The notes: generated by a model not told the origin, from the sequence alone. Positions 37,612 through 47,442 are shown, counted from the stretch's first letter. The stretch: 64,000 bases of DNA from Flavobacteriales bacterium (GCA_016704485.1 JADJAA010000005.1:34738-98737); one strand, 5' to 3'. Numbers and translations: made by a program.

Positions 37612-38154
37612 TCACTTATCGAACCCATTGGGGTAATGCTGCTTCAAGGCATTGATCCCTTCACGTACTTTTTCTTCCTGTTCGCCTTTGAAGGCGGTAA
37701 ATCGCTCGGCTAATTTGGTATTGCTCGTGGCAAGTATTTGTACCGCAAGCAGTCCGGCATTTCGCGAGCCATTCACCGCAACCGTAGCTACTGGAACCCC
37801 AGCAGGCATTTGTACGATGGAAAGCAGCGAGTCCCAGCCATCAATGGAATTGCGGCTTTTCACGGGTACGCCGATCACTGGAAGTATGGTAAGCGATGCG
37901 ATCATCCCCGGTAAATGTGCAGCGCCTCCTGCACCAGCAATGATCACTTTCACGCCACGGTCCGCAGCGCCTTTGGCGTAAACGAACATCCGGTCCGGTG
38001 TCCGGTGCGCGCTTACAACGGTCACTTCATGATCGATCCCGAATTCCTTCATGGTGTCGATCGCTTCACGCATTACATCAAGGTCACTGCGGCTGCCCAT
38101 TACTATACCTACCATGCCATTCTTTTTTTGTTGTGAATCTAATATCGGTTCCAA
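37612..38154 (-). CDS. purE: N5-carboxyaminoimidazole ribonucleotide mutase
   Basis: The 180-residue enzyme converts N5-CAIR to CAIR in purine synthesis. It has MGSRSDL at the N-terminus, the catalytic SAHRTP motif and GAGGAAHLPGM, which is diagnostic of class I PurE. Length is slightly above the usual 160-175 residues because of an N-terminal extension; ATG at 38115 (MVGIVMG) is an alternative start. It follows purK with a one-base gap, so the two consecutive pathway enzymes are co-expressed. Confidence 0.96.
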   Translation of the reverse strand: MEPILDSQQKKNGMVGIVMGSRSDLDVMREAIDTMKEFGIDHEVTVVSAHRTPDRMFVYAKGAADRGVKVIIAGAGGAAHLPGMIASLTILPVIGVPVKSRNSIDGWDSLLSIVQMPAGVPVATVAVNGSRNAGLLAVQILATSNTKLAERFTAFKGEQEEKVREGINALKQHYPNGFDK

Positions 38155-38155
38155 G

Positions 38156-39289
38156 TCATTTCAATGGTTCCACACTACAGTGTTCCTTGGCGATATTCAA
38201 AGCTACATCCACTTCTTCAGCATTGGACCCAACCAGTGTAATGTGTCCCATCTTACGTCCGGTGCGTGTTTCTTTCTTTCCGTACAGATGGATGAAAGCG
38301 CCGGGAAACTCAAGTATTCGCTGCGAACCCACCAACGTAGGTGAGCCAGATCCATTGGTACCGACCAGATTATACATGGCCACAGGTCTGTTCAAGTGCG
38401 TTGGCCCCATCGGCCATTGAAGGTAACACCGCAGGAGTTGGTCGAACTGGGAACTGTCACAGGCCTCGATCGTATGGTGTCCGCTATTGTGAGCACGCGG
38501 AGCGGTCTCATTCACAAGGATCCGACCATCGGTGGTAAGGAATAACTCCACAGCGTAAAGACCTGGCGCTCCGAATGCATCTACAACGCGAAGAGCAAGA
38601 CCCTTTGCGCTGTTCAGCACGTCGGTGGGCCTTCTTGCGGGTGCGCGCAAATGGTCCACAAGATTCAGTTCCGGGTCGAAAACCATTTCCACTGGATCGT
38701 ACGCGGCCACCTCACCATTGTCTGACCGCACGACAAGTACAGCCAATTCCACTTCGATGTTGATCTGCTTCTCTAACACACAAGGACCATCGAACGCTTG
38801 CTCGGCATCGCTGAGCGCATTGATCTGCATAACCCCCTTGCCATCATATCCGCCTCCGCGGCTCTTCAAAAATGCAGGGAGGAGATGTTCATGTGCCGAT
38901 AGGTCCCTACCGTTCTCAAGTAACGTAAATTCAGACGTAGGGATATCGTGGTCCTTGTAGAATTGCTTTTGAAGTCCTTTGTCCTTTATGATCCTTAGGA
39001 CGGCTGGGTCAGGGATCACACGTTTGCCTTGACGTTTCAGTTCTTCCAAGGCATCAACGCTCACATGTTCGATCTCTATGCCAACGATATCGGCGTTCGC
39101 AGCAAAAGAGAGGACAGTGTTCTTATCATTAAGGTCACCTATTAGAAAACGATCCGCAATGGTCGAGCAAGGTGCATCCGGGTCGGGGTCCAGGACGTGG
39201 ATCTCAGCATTGTAGCGCAATGCATTTTCGATGAACATGCGTCCAAGTTGACCGCCACCTAACAATGCGATCACTGGTTTCTTCGACAT
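38156..39289 (-). CDS. purK: 5-(carboxyamino)imidazole ribonucleotide synthase
   Basis: An ATP-grasp enzyme of about 377 residues that carboxylates AIR to N5-CAIR using bicarbonate and ATP. Visible features are the N-terminal GGGQLGRM, the ATP-grasp signature KSRGGGYDGKGV, and NETAPRAHNSGHHTIEA near the metal site. I place the start at 39289 (MSKKPVIALLGGGQ), since the upstream ATG at 39328 would overlap the preceding gene and add residues not typical of the family. It forms an operon with purE. Confidence 0.96.
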   Translation of the reverse strand: MSKKPVIALLGGGQLGRMFIENALRYNAEIHVLDPDPDAPCSTIADRFLIGDLNDKNTVLSFAANADIVGIEIEHVSVDALEELKRQGKRVIPDPAVLRIIKDKGLQKQFYKDHDIPTSEFTLLENGRDLSAHEHLLPAFLKSRGGGYDGKGVMQINALSDAEQAFDGPCVLEKQINIEVELAVLVVRSDNGEVAAYDPVEMVFDPELNLVDHLRAPARRPTDVLNSAKGLALRVVDAFGAPGLYAVELFLTTDGRILVNETAPRAHNSGHHTIEACDSSQFDQLLRCYLQWPMGPTHLNRPVAMYNLVGTNGSGSPTLVGSQRILEFPGAFIHLYGKKETRTGRKMGHITLVGSNAEEVDVALNIAKEHCSVEPLK

Positions 39290-39324
39290 TAAGGCCAAAG
39301 ATAGTGAGGGGTTGAAGTAGCAGC

Positions 39325-39939
39325 TCAACGCTTCCTATAACTCGTATTGATCTCTCTGAAATGCATCAGGCGATAGCCTACTGTTAATTGTACGGATCTG
39401 TTCTTCGGGAATATGGCATCATCATTCAAGAGTAACGGTATCATTCCGCTGTAATAGCGCAGCCCGATATCAACTCCTGAGTTCAGGTCCATCCCGATGC
39501 CACCGTGCAACCCGAAGTCCATGGACTTGTATTTCTCCCCGACATCAGACTTTTCGCCGTTCTCTGAACGATGTACCGCCAGTCGTTTTCCCATCTGAAC
39601 GCCACCACTCAAATTGAACTCATTGCCAAGGAAAAGCTTGAATGATAGTGGTACTTGTAGATAGTATGTACGATCAACGAACTTATCTCCATCCTGTACC
39701 ATATAAGAGGATCCGCCAACAGTGAGCATTATCCCAGGTTCTATTTCGAATCGTGCCCCAGCATGATAGGGTACATAGATCCCTGCAGTTGCACCAGGAA
39801 TAATGCCGGTCCTAACGCGTGTTGCATGATCCGTTGACGCAAGAAGACCTCCTCTTATTCCGAAAGCGATCCGCTGCGCAGAGAGGTTTCCCACCAAGGT
39901 GAGTCCTAGTATTGCGATCAAATGTTTCGAGCGACTCAT
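39325..39939 (-). CDS. Outer membrane beta-barrel protein (porin-like)
   Basis: The 204-residue protein has a signal peptide ending near GNLSAQ and alternating polar/hydrophobic strands with Gly and aromatic residues (AFGIRGGLLAS, FEIEPGIMLTVGG, YYLQVPLSFKLFLG, VDIGLRYYSGM). This fits the PorT-like/OprF-like eight-strand barrel class that is abundant in Bacteroidetes. No specific function can be given. It lies 35 bases upstream of purK on the same strand, probably by chance rather than function. Confidence 0.75.
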   Translation of the reverse strand: MSRSKHLIAILGLTLVGNLSAQRIAFGIRGGLLASTDHATRVRTGIIPGATAGIYVPYHAGARFEIEPGIMLTVGGSSYMVQDGDKFVDRTYYLQVPLSFKLFLGNEFNLSGGVQMGKRLAVHRSENGEKSDVGEKYKSMDFGLHGGIGMDLNSGVDIGLRYYSGMIPLLLNDDAIFPKNRSVQLTVGYRLMHFREINTSYRKR

Positions 39940-40048
39940 GTGCAGGACCTTATTCTGAACTTATTACGGTACAAGTGGTCCTAGGTTCCAGGAACAACGG
40001 CCTAGTTCGACAGACTGCGTTCCGGGATCGATTAAATAGGGTCGATAA

Positions 40049-40084
40049 CAAATGGGCCGGATGAAAAACTCAACCGGCCCATTT
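40049..40084 (-). terminator. Rho-independent terminator of the metalloprotease gene
   Basis: CAAATGGGCCGG, a 12-base loop, then CCGGCCCATTTG gives a perfect 12-bp stem, about 25 bases beyond the stop of the minus-strand gene at 40108. Confidence 0.8.
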
Positions 40085-40107
40085 GTATCTTTAAGAAATA
40101 ATGGAGA

Positions 40108-42246
40108 TCAATGTACCCTACTGTTCACCAAAAGGGGTTTGGTCTGTAGTTGATCGCCTTGGAGGATCCGCAATACATACGTGCCATTGGAAACACCTTG
40201 GAGGTCAAGTGTTTTTAGACTTGTATTGGACGTATAGGTCGCAACAGTTCTGCCCTGCATATCGACCAGTTCAACAAACGCGAATTGGTCAGATGGTAGG
40301 ACGAGGTGAACGGTTGATCCTGCAGGGTTAGGGTACACTTGAATGGAGCTCTGATCGAACGCATTGACACCCGTATTCACATCGATCAAAATACCATAGT
40401 CTTCCGTTTCTCCGTATACATAGGCGTAGCAAGGATCGGTATCAGGTGTAGGTTCTCCTTGAGCATGATACACTCCTCTAACTCGCATGCGCGTATTCCC
40501 AATGGTAGCATTTGCCGGAACGGTGAAAACGAAGGTCATTACTTGATCCGCGGAAGAGGATACGACTTCCGACATTTTTTCCGAAGCTTCGAACGTCTCG
40601 TCCTGGTCAAGATCGATCCAGGTAGTGTAATGGTCCGGTTGATATGTGCCACCCTGTACTGTTAGCGTGTACTGGGTGCCAACGACAAGCGTTGTGCTGT
40701 GGATAGCGCTTAGATCAAAGTAGAACGGTGCGGCAGAAGCACCAGAGTTCAAGTTGTTGATGGATCCAAGTTGAACACTATTGATGAAATCACCTACAGT
40801 CGTACCTGTTGTTGACGTCGGAATGCAATAACCTGTTGTGGTAGCCGATTGAATGGTGATCCCATAGTCTTCGGTCTCGCCAAATGCATATGCAAAACAG
40901 GGGTCGGTATTCGGGGTTGGTTCACCGGTATTATGATACACTCCACGTACACGCATGCGTGTTTCTCCCAAGGTCGCTGAAGCCGGTACGGTAAATGTGA
41001 AGGTCATGGTCTGATCGGCAGCAGAAGAGGTCACTTCGGTCATTTTTTCCGAGGCTTCGAAGGTCTCATCCTGATCATGATCGATCCAAGCAGTGTAGTG
41101 GTCAGGCTGATAGGTTCCACCTTGAACGGTGAGCGTATATTGGATTCCTTGCGTGAGGTTGGTGCTGTGCGAAGCACTGTAGTTCGTGTAGGTCGGAGCT
41201 GTTATTCCACCCGTATTCAGATTGTTTATGGTACCCAGTTGTACGCTATTGATGAAGTCACCATCACCGGTTCCTGATGCTGCTGTAGGTGTACAATATC
41301 CGCTGGTGTTACCGCATGCTGAATTGCTCAACAAGCCTGATCGAACGCCAGTCAGTATTCCGGCCATGTAATTCGCTTGTTGATCAGTGAACATTGCTGA
41401 ACAATTGCTGTAATCCATGAAATTCTCGTATTGCGTTAGCACACCGCATTTCATCAACGTGGTATTGGAGCAACTATAGGTTGGGCTGTTGGTGTTCGGG
41501 GTGTCGGTGAAGCCATCCGCATTGTTACATGTCCCACCGTCGTCGAACGTATGCTGCAAACCGAAATAGTGCCCGATCTCGTGTGTTGCGGTACGGTCAC
41601 CAGCGTTAAGTCCATAGTTGTAATCGATAACAAGGCCATCGATCCCGGAGCCGACTACGCCACCGACCGGTAGATATGCATAACCTACCGTGATGAACCC
41701 ACCAGTAGCACCACTGGTAATGTCACAGACCCAGATGTTGAGGTATTGGTTCGTGTTCCACGGCGTTTTCCCGTACTGGGCTTCTTTCATGATATTCGTT
41801 TCCGTGTCCGGGTCGAACCATGTTTGCGATGTTTGTGTACGCGTTATCCCGGTGGTTGCATTTCCGGAAGGGTCGATCTGGGCAAGACAGAAATTGAAGC
41901 CCACATTCGCCACAACACCACTGAATGCTGGTCGCACAATTCCAATATCGGAGTTGGTCTCGGAATAGTCCTGGTTCATCTGGTTGACCATTGCCATGAT
42001 CGCAGCATCGGAGACATTTTCAGCCGTTGTGTTGTAAACGACGTGAACGACAACAGGTACGGTGTAGCTACCACCGCGGAACGATCCGTTCACATGCGGC
42101 AAAGCTGCCTGTAGGTCCGTACTCAAACCTTGTTGAGCCAAATAGTGTTCAGTGATCGTATGCGCTGTACAATCGTGTTGTGTCGCTTGGCCATGCGCAA
42201 AGAAGGGAATACAAGCTGTTGTAAGAAGGATAAGGTTCCGGATCAT
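40108..42246 (-). CDS. M43-type zinc metalloprotease with two GEVED domains and T9SS sorting domain
   Basis: The 712-residue secreted protein has a signal peptide (MIRNLILLTTACIPFFAHGQ) and a metzincin active site HEIGHYFGLQH near residue 223 with a downstream methionine turn (YENFMDYSNCSAMF), which places it in the pappalysin/cytophagalysin M43 family. Two near-duplicate GEVED modules follow (WIDHDQDETFEASEKM and WIDLDQDETFEASEKM, each ending GETEDYG), and the C-terminus is a type A sorting domain (IQVYPNPAGSTVHLVL). It should be exported by T9SS and act on extracellular proteins. The two GEVED copies are similar enough to suggest a fairly recent internal duplication. Calcium or zinc sites beyond the motif were not assessed. 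Confidence 0.92.
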   Translation of the reverse strand: MIRNLILLTTACIPFFAHGQATQHDCTAHTITEHYLAQQGLSTDLQAALPHVNGSFRGGSYTVPVVVHVVYNTTAENVSDAAIMAMVNQMNQDYSETNSDIGIVRPAFSGVVANVGFNFCLAQIDPSGNATTGITRTQTSQTWFDPDTETNIMKEAQYGKTPWNTNQYLNIWVCDITSGATGGFITVGYAYLPVGGVVGSGIDGLVIDYNYGLNAGDRTATHEIGHYFGLQHTFDDGGTCNNADGFTDTPNTNSPTYSCSNTTLMKCGVLTQYENFMDYSNCSAMFTDQQANYMAGILTGVRSGLLSNSACGNTSGYCTPTAASGTGDGDFINSVQLGTINNLNTGGITAPTYTNYSASHSTNLTQGIQYTLTVQGGTYQPDHYTAWIDHDQDETFEASEKMTEVTSSAADQTMTFTFTVPASATLGETRMRVRGVYHNTGEPTPNTDPCFAYAFGETEDYGITIQSATTTGYCIPTSTTGTTVGDFINSVQLGSINNLNSGASAAPFYFDLSAIHSTTLVVGTQYTLTVQGGTYQPDHYTTWIDLDQDETFEASEKMSEVVSSSADQVMTFVFTVPANATIGNTRMRVRGVYHAQGEPTPDTDPCYAYVYGETEDYGILIDVNTGVNAFDQSSIQVYPNPAGSTVHLVLPSDQFAFVELVDMQGRTVATYTSNTSLKTLDLQGVSNGTYVLRILQGDQLQTKPLLVNSRVH

Positions 42247-42323
42247 GCCGCGAAGTTACCGGTCGTGATCCATGTCATTGGGCCACATTTTTCACGATCC
42301 CACTGTGGAAAAGAGTGCCTGAT

Positions 42324-43136
42324 TCAGATCCTTTCAAGGTCGATCAAATAATGATCGGAATAGCGGGACGCCCATTTCCAATGTGCGGCATAACGGTCCA
42401 GTTTGGCCAGATTATCCAGCGTTCCCGGTTTCTCCAGTAAGCGGGGTTCCAAGGAGATCGGTGGAACGAAAAAACCAATAGGTGCTAGCCGCACTAGCCT
42501 GAACCGGTGTGCAAATGCTGTTTCGAGGGCCTTTGGAGAATGGAACCAATTGGCCACGCCACTGCCGCTAAGACCATTCCAGATCGGGTCCTGTCTACCT
42601 CTTGCAAATGCTTTTCCGAAACGACCATGTGTAAAATGATGCACTGTTTCTGAAAGACAACGATCAGGCATGACGACAGCAATGAACCGGCCACCTGGTT
42701 TAAGGCTATCTGCAATAGGGTCCACCAAGTATTTCAAGTGATCAAGATCCACGCTATTCAACCCACCGGCACCGCTGAGAACAAGGTCGAAGCTGAACGG
42801 CCATTGACGATCCTCCAGATCATCGAGGTCCAGTTGCTCATGTACGATCCGATCCTCAACACCCATTTGTCGCGCACGTTCACGAGCGCGACTTAGCATA
42901 ACGGGACTCATATCCGTGGCAATAACACGGTGACCTTTTCGTGCTAAATGGATCGATTCCTTCCCTGTACCGCAATTCAATTCCAACACGTCCATTCCTG
43001 GCAGCCGTAGTAAATGGTCCAAGTGGTCCCATAGCAAACGACGTTGCACCATGGCTACACGGCTCACGGTGTACTCGCGATCGAAGGCCGAAGGGGAAGT
43101 GCGAAGTGAAAATGCCATAGCAATGAACGTGTTCAA
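42324..43136 (-). CDS. Class I SAM-dependent methyltransferase
   Basis: The 270-residue protein has a Rossmann-type methyltransferase core: motif I VLELNCGTGKESIHLA, motif II VIATDMSP, and a motif IV region FDLVLSGAGGLN. The normal motif I glycines (ExxCGxG) are intact, so it is likely active. The substrate is unknown. It has no clear operon partner; the rpe gene lies 140 bases upstream on the same strand. ATG at 43118 (MAFSLRTSPSAF) is an equally possible start. Confidence 0.82.
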   Translation of the reverse strand: MNTFIAMAFSLRTSPSAFDREYTVSRVAMVQRRLLWDHLDHLLRLPGMDVLELNCGTGKESIHLARKGHRVIATDMSPVMLSRARERARQMGVEDRIVHEQLDLDDLEDRQWPFSFDLVLSGAGGLNSVDLDHLKYLVDPIADSLKPGGRFIAVVMPDRCLSETVHHFTHGRFGKAFARGRQDPIWNGLSGSGVANWFHSPKALETAFAHRFRLVRLAPIGFFVPPISLEPRLLEKPGTLDNLAKLDRYAAHWKWASRYSDHYLIDLERI

Positions 43137-43276
43137 CGGAACTTAATAGCACAAAGTTAGGATCCACAGCTTCGGAATTCGCGCCAATTGCACTACTTAT
43201 CCAGTGTTCCTGTGGGATAACGTTCTCTGAATAGGATCAGTTCACGCGTACGTACTTGGTCCATCAACGAACGCAT

Positions 43277-43924
43277 CTATCCCATCATTCCTAAGATGGA
43301 TGCCGCGGGATCGTTCGCTCCGAAAACACTGTTTCCCGCCACGAGCACATCCACACCGTGATCAACGAGTTTGCGAAAATTCCCTGCACTAACTCCACCG
43401 TCCACTTCGATCAAGACTCTGGAACCTTTTTGCTCTCTCAGATCACGTAATCGATCCAATTTGGAGTACGTGTTCTCAATGAACTTTTGCCCCCCGAAAC
43501 CCGGATTCACGCTCATGATCAGCACAAGGTCAAGATCCGCGATGATGTCTTCCAGCGAACCAATTGGTGTATGTGGATTCAGCGAAACGCCTGCTTTCAT
43601 TCCAGCAGCTTTGATCGCTTGTACGGTCCGGTGCAGATGTGTGCAGGCCTCTTCGTGTACCGTAAGCACATCAGCACCGGCCTCTTTGAACGCGGATATG
43701 TAGCGGTCCGGGTCCACGATCATCAAGTGGGTGTCGAATACCTTTTTGGTCAAGGGGCGAATGGCTTTGATAATGGCAGGCCCGAAGCTGATGTTCGGTA
43801 CGAATAAGCCATCCATTACGTCCAAATGCAGCCATTGTGCTTGGCTTTCATCCACGATTTGCACAGCACTGCGAAGTTCGGTGAAGTCAGCTGCTAGAAG
43901 GGAAGGGGCTATGATGTGTGCCAT
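43277..43924 (-). CDS. rpe: Ribulose-phosphate 3-epimerase
   Basis: The 215-residue TIM-barrel enzyme interconverts ribulose 5-phosphate and xylulose 5-phosphate in the pentose phosphate pathway. It shows APSLLAADF at the start, HLDVMDGLFVPNISFGP, THLMIVDPDRYI and MSVNPGFGGQKF, followed by VDGGVSAGN and AGNSVFG. Metal ligands (His, Asp, His, Asp) are present in these motifs. It is downstream of the sigma factor gene, separated from it by a strong terminator. Confidence 0.96.
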   Translation of the reverse strand: MAHIIAPSLLAADFTELRSAVQIVDESQAQWLHLDVMDGLFVPNISFGPAIIKAIRPLTKKVFDTHLMIVDPDRYISAFKEAGADVLTVHEEACTHLHRTVQAIKAAGMKAGVSLNPHTPIGSLEDIIADLDLVLIMSVNPGFGGQKFIENTYSKLDRLRDLREQKGSRVLIEVDGGVSAGNFRKLVDHGVDVLVAGNSVFGANDPAASILGMMG

Positions 43925-43944
43925 TGGCAGCGAAGGTAGAACAA

Positions 43945-43974
43945 CAAAAAGGGCCGCACATCGGCGACCCTTTC
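43945..43974 (-). terminator. Rho-independent terminator of the sigma factor gene
   Basis: On the minus strand AAAGGGTCGCCGA, a short loop, and GCGGCCCTTTTT form a GC-rich stem followed by T residues, about 20 bases past the stop at 43996. Confidence 0.75.
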
Positions 43975-43995
43975 AATTCTATCGGGATACAGTTT

Positions 43996-44862
43996 TCAAC
44001 CTAGATAGGCTTTAAGGACCACGCTACGGCTTGTCTGTTTCATCCGGCGAATTGCTTTTTCCTTGATCTGGCGCACGCGCTCACGGGTCAAGTCGAATTT
44101 CTGACCGACTTCTTCAAGTGTATGCGGTGGGTTCCCGTTCAATCCGAAGTACAAGCGGATAACATCAGCTTCCCTACCTGCTAGAACAGCGAGCGAACGT
44201 TCGATCTCCACTTTCAGGCTGTCGGTCATCAATGTTTCCAAGGGGCTCGGTGCATCGTCGTTCTGCATAACGTCGATCATCGTACCGCTGTCATCCCCTG
44301 CACGGAGGGGTGCATCCATGCTGATGTGTCGGCCCATATTGTTCAAACTCACTTTCACCTCTTCCAACGTCATCTCCAGCAATTCTGCTAGTTCAACCGC
44401 GGTTGGGGGGCGTTCGTGTTCCTGTTCCAACTTGGCGAATGCTTTGTTGATCTTATTGATCGATCCGATCTTATTCAATGGCAAACGAACGATCCGCGCT
44501 TGCTCCGCCAAACTCTGGAGGATCTGTTGACGGATCCACCAAACGGCGTAACTGATGAATTTGAAGCCACGGGTCTCATCGAATCGTCCTGCGGCTTTGA
44601 TCAAGCCGAGGTTCCCTTCGCTGATGAGGTCGGGTAGCGTAAGGCCTTGACCTTGATACTGCTTCGCAACGGATACGACGAAGCGCAGGTTGGCGGTCGC
44701 CAATTGCTCCAGTGCATCTTGATCACCTAGCTTGATCCTCCGTGCCAACTCCACTTCGTCCTGAGCGGTGATCAACTTCACTTTTCCGATCTCCTGAAGG
44801 TACTTATCTAGAGAAGGAGTATCCCTGTTAGTCACCTGTTTGGTGATCTTTAACTGCCGCAT
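43996..44862 (-). CDS. rpoD: Primary sigma factor, RpoD/SigA type
   Basis: The 288-residue protein is the short Bacteroidetes form of the housekeeping sigma factor. It starts MRQLKITKQVTNRDTPSLDK, which is nearly invariant in the phylum, so I chose 44862 rather than 44871. Region 2 (NLRFVVSVAKQYQGQGL, GLIKAAGRFD, FISYAVWWIRQQI), region 3 and region 4 (LTRERVRQIKEKAIRRM) are all present. Region 1.1 is absent, as usual in this phylum. It recognises TTG/TAnnTTTG promoters. It follows pnp on the same strand, an order common in Bacteroidetes, with a terminator between them. Confidence 0.97.
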   Translation of the reverse strand: MRQLKITKQVTNRDTPSLDKYLQEIGKVKLITAQDEVELARRIKLGDQDALEQLATANLRFVVSVAKQYQGQGLTLPDLISEGNLGLIKAAGRFDETRGFKFISYAVWWIRQQILQSLAEQARIVRLPLNKIGSINKINKAFAKLEQEHERPPTAVELAELLEMTLEEVKVSLNNMGRHISMDAPLRAGDDSGTMIDVMQNDDAPSPLETLMTDSLKVEIERSLAVLAGREADVIRLYFGLNGNPPHTLEEVGQKFDLTRERVRQIKEKAIRRMKQTSRSVVLKAYLG

Positions 44863-45002
44863 TCTTGCCATTTCACACTTTTTCTGTTACGAAGAGTGGT
44901 CCTTGAACGCTAGCAAACGGTGTAAGGTTACCGCTCTGATCGAAGTTGGTGCATATTGCGGACAGGTGTTGTACTGTAATGCATTGCCTAAGGCCACCAA
45001 CG

Positions 45003-45031
45003 AAAAGACCGCCCGATAAAGGCGGCCTTTT
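45003..45031 (-). terminator. Rho-independent terminator of pnp
   Basis: AAAAGACCGCC, loop, GGCGGCCTTTT forms an 11-bp stem with one mismatch, 70 bases past the pnp stop and upstream of the sigma factor gene. Confidence 0.75.
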
Positions 45032-45101
45032 CAACGAATATGAAGTTCTCAGAGTTGCGGACCGCTGCTCATTCAAGCAACAGAAGATCCTCAGCTGTCA
45101 A

Positions 45102-47321
45102 TTAATCCCGACGCGGTCCACGCTCCCGGAATTCCCGACGTGGACGGTCAGTGCGCTCGCGGCGTTCACCATCCATTGCAGGTTCACGCTCAACATATCC
45201 CTCAGGCTTCGGCAACAGCGCACGGCGGCTCAGTTTCAACTTGCCACTACGTGGGTCTTTTCCCGTCACTTGGAATTCGACGATCTCGCCTTCCTTCAGC
45301 ACATCCTCAACGCGTTCGATCCGTTTCCAGTCGAGTTCGCTAACGTGCAAAAGGCCATCAACACCAGGCAATACTTCAACGAACGCACCGTACGGCATGA
45401 TCGTTTTTACCTTGCCTTTGTACGTAGCACCAACTTCTGCTTGAGGTGGGTTAGCGATCGCATTCACACGTGCAAGAGCAGCATCAATGCTTGCTTTGTT
45501 CTCGCTCATGATCTCAACGATACCACGGCCATCCACTTCATCAATGCTGATGTGTGCACCGGTCTCCGCTTGGATCTCCTGGATCACACGACCACCGGGT
45601 CCAATAACGGCGCCGATGCTCTCTTTCGGGATCTCAATGGTGATGATCCGAGGTGCATGGTCCTTGTAATCCGCACGTGGCGCATCCAAGGTCTTCATCA
45701 TTTCACCAAGGATGTGCAAACGTCCTTGACGGGCTTGCTCCAATGCCTGTGCCAACACTTCGTAAGGTAGACCATCCACCTTCATATCCATTTGGGTGGC
45801 AGTGATCCCCTTTGCGGTACCACATATCTTGAAATCCATATCACCGAGGAAATCCTCATCACCGAGGATATCGCTCAGGATCGCATGACGTGTTCCGTCG
45901 CTGATCATCCCCATAGCGATACCGCTTACTGGTGCAGTGATCTTCACACCTGCATCCATCAGTGCGAGTGTTCCACTGCAGACCGTAGCCATTGAACTGG
46001 AACCGTTACTCTCGAGAATATCGCAGTTCAAGCGAATGGTATACGGGTTGGCCGGTGCTGCTGGAATAACCGGTTTCAAAGCGCGCAGCGCCAAGTTACC
46101 GTGTCCAACTTCGCGACGCCCTGGTCCGCGGATCGGCTTTACTTCACCAGTGCTGAAGCTAGGGAAGTTGTAGTGAAGCATAAAACTCTCACTGCTCTTC
46201 TTGGTAGCACTATCAATGGTCTGTTCGTCCATTGAGCTTCCCAAGGTCAGCAGGTTGATCGCCTGTGTTTCTCCACGTGTAAAGATCGCGCTACCGTGTG
46301 TTCCAGGTAGAACATCCACTTCGCTCCAGATCGGGCGGATCTGATCGGTCTTACGACCATCCAAACGCTTGCCATGATCAAGGCATACATTACGTACTGC
46401 CTTTTTCTGGGTCTTCTTGAAGAAGCGACCGAGCATCGCTTTATCCATCTTCTCTTCGTCGCTCAACGTTGCCAAGCACTCTTCTTTTATTGAAGCGAAC
46501 TTGTCCATACGTGCTTCTTTAGCACTTGGCTCCATGGCGAAGTCATAGTACTGCTGGTAGCAGAGATCCATGATCTTCTTACCGATCGCCTCGTCGTTAT
46601 TCTCGTGGTTATAGGTGCGCTTGGTCTGGCTTTTGGGGACCATTGCACTCAATTCATCCAGAGCTACGCATTGCTTTTTGATCGCATCATGCGCCAACTT
46701 GATCGCTTCGATCATGTCGGCTTCCTGCACCTCGTTCATTTCACCCTCCACCATGAGGATATCGCTCTTGGTACCGGCGACGATAAGGTCCATATCCACG
46801 CCTTCCATTTCGGAATGCATGGGGTTCAGGACCATTTTACCGTTCACACGTGCTACGCGCACTTCGGTAACTGGTCCACCGAACGGGATATCGCTTACGG
46901 CCAATGCTGCGGAAGCCGCGAGACAGGCCAGTGCATCGGACTGGTTGTCCTTATCGGTGCTCATTAGGGAGATCACGACCTGTGTATCGCCATGGAAATC
47001 ATCCGGGAATAGGGGACGCAGAGCGCGGTCCACCAAACGACTTGTTAGCACTTCATGATCGCTTGGGCGTGCCTCACGCTTGAAGAAGCCTCCAGGAAAA
47101 CGTCCAGCAGCGCTGAATTTTTCACGGTATTCCACCTGTAACGGCAGAAAATCGATACCCTCACGGGCTTCTTTGGTAGCCACAACGGTGGCCAATAGGA
47201 TCGTATCGCCTAATCGCACCGTAACGGCGCCATCGGCTTGTTTGGCCAACACACCGGTCTCGATGGTTATGACCTTGCCATCGCCCATGTCGATGGTCTT
47301 CGTAATTGCTTGTGGTTTCAT
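45102..47321 (-). CDS. pnp: Polyribonucleotide nucleotidyltransferase (PNPase)
   Basis: The 739-residue exoribonuclease degrades RNA from the 3' end with phosphate and is part of the mRNA decay machinery. It has two RNase PH domains (FLPLQVEYREKFSAAGRFPG, DRALRPLFP; later ILSDILGDEDFLGDMDFK), a KH domain with GPGGRVIQEI and an S1 domain (GAFVEVLPGVDGLLHVSEL). The tail is Arg-rich (RREFRERGPRRD). Start at 47321 (MKPQAITKTIDMGDG) is preferred over 47366. It follows rpsO, as in most bacteria, with a hairpin between them that may attenuate or process the message. Confidence 0.97.
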   Translation of the reverse strand: MKPQAITKTIDMGDGKVITIETGVLAKQADGAVTVRLGDTILLATVVATKEAREGIDFLPLQVEYREKFSAAGRFPGGFFKREARPSDHEVLTSRLVDRALRPLFPDDFHGDTQVVISLMSTDKDNQSDALACLAASAALAVSDIPFGGPVTEVRVARVNGKMVLNPMHSEMEGVDMDLIVAGTKSDILMVEGEMNEVQEADMIEAIKLAHDAIKKQCVALDELSAMVPKSQTKRTYNHENNDEAIGKKIMDLCYQQYYDFAMEPSAKEARMDKFASIKEECLATLSDEEKMDKAMLGRFFKKTQKKAVRNVCLDHGKRLDGRKTDQIRPIWSEVDVLPGTHGSAIFTRGETQAINLLTLGSSMDEQTIDSATKKSSESFMLHYNFPSFSTGEVKPIRGPGRREVGHGNLALRALKPVIPAAPANPYTIRLNCDILESNGSSSMATVCSGTLALMDAGVKITAPVSGIAMGMISDGTRHAILSDILGDEDFLGDMDFKICGTAKGITATQMDMKVDGLPYEVLAQALEQARQGRLHILGEMMKTLDAPRADYKDHAPRIITIEIPKESIGAVIGPGGRVIQEIQAETGAHISIDEVDGRGIVEIMSENKASIDAALARVNAIANPPQAEVGATYKGKVKTIMPYGAFVEVLPGVDGLLHVSELDWKRIERVEDVLKEGEIVEFQVTGKDPRSGKLKLSRRALLPKPEGYVEREPAMDGERRERTDRPRREFRERGPRRD

Positions 47322-47410
47322 CTTCTTATTCCTCTTAACATCTTTCCGGACGGTCATTCCGGTCAACGAGCCGGAATCCCGTTGCCTTCTTGGCTGAATA
47401 GCCTATAAGT

Positions 47411-47442
47411 AAAAAGGGCGATCGTTGTCAACGACCGCCCCC
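47411..47442 (-). terminator. Hairpin between rpsO and pnp
   Basis: On the minus strand GGGGCGGTCGTTG, a short loop, CAACGATCGCCCTTTTT forms a long stem with one mismatch and a T-run. It can act as terminator or attenuator between rpsO and pnp; in E. coli this gap holds an RNase III processing hairpin. Confidence 0.75.
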
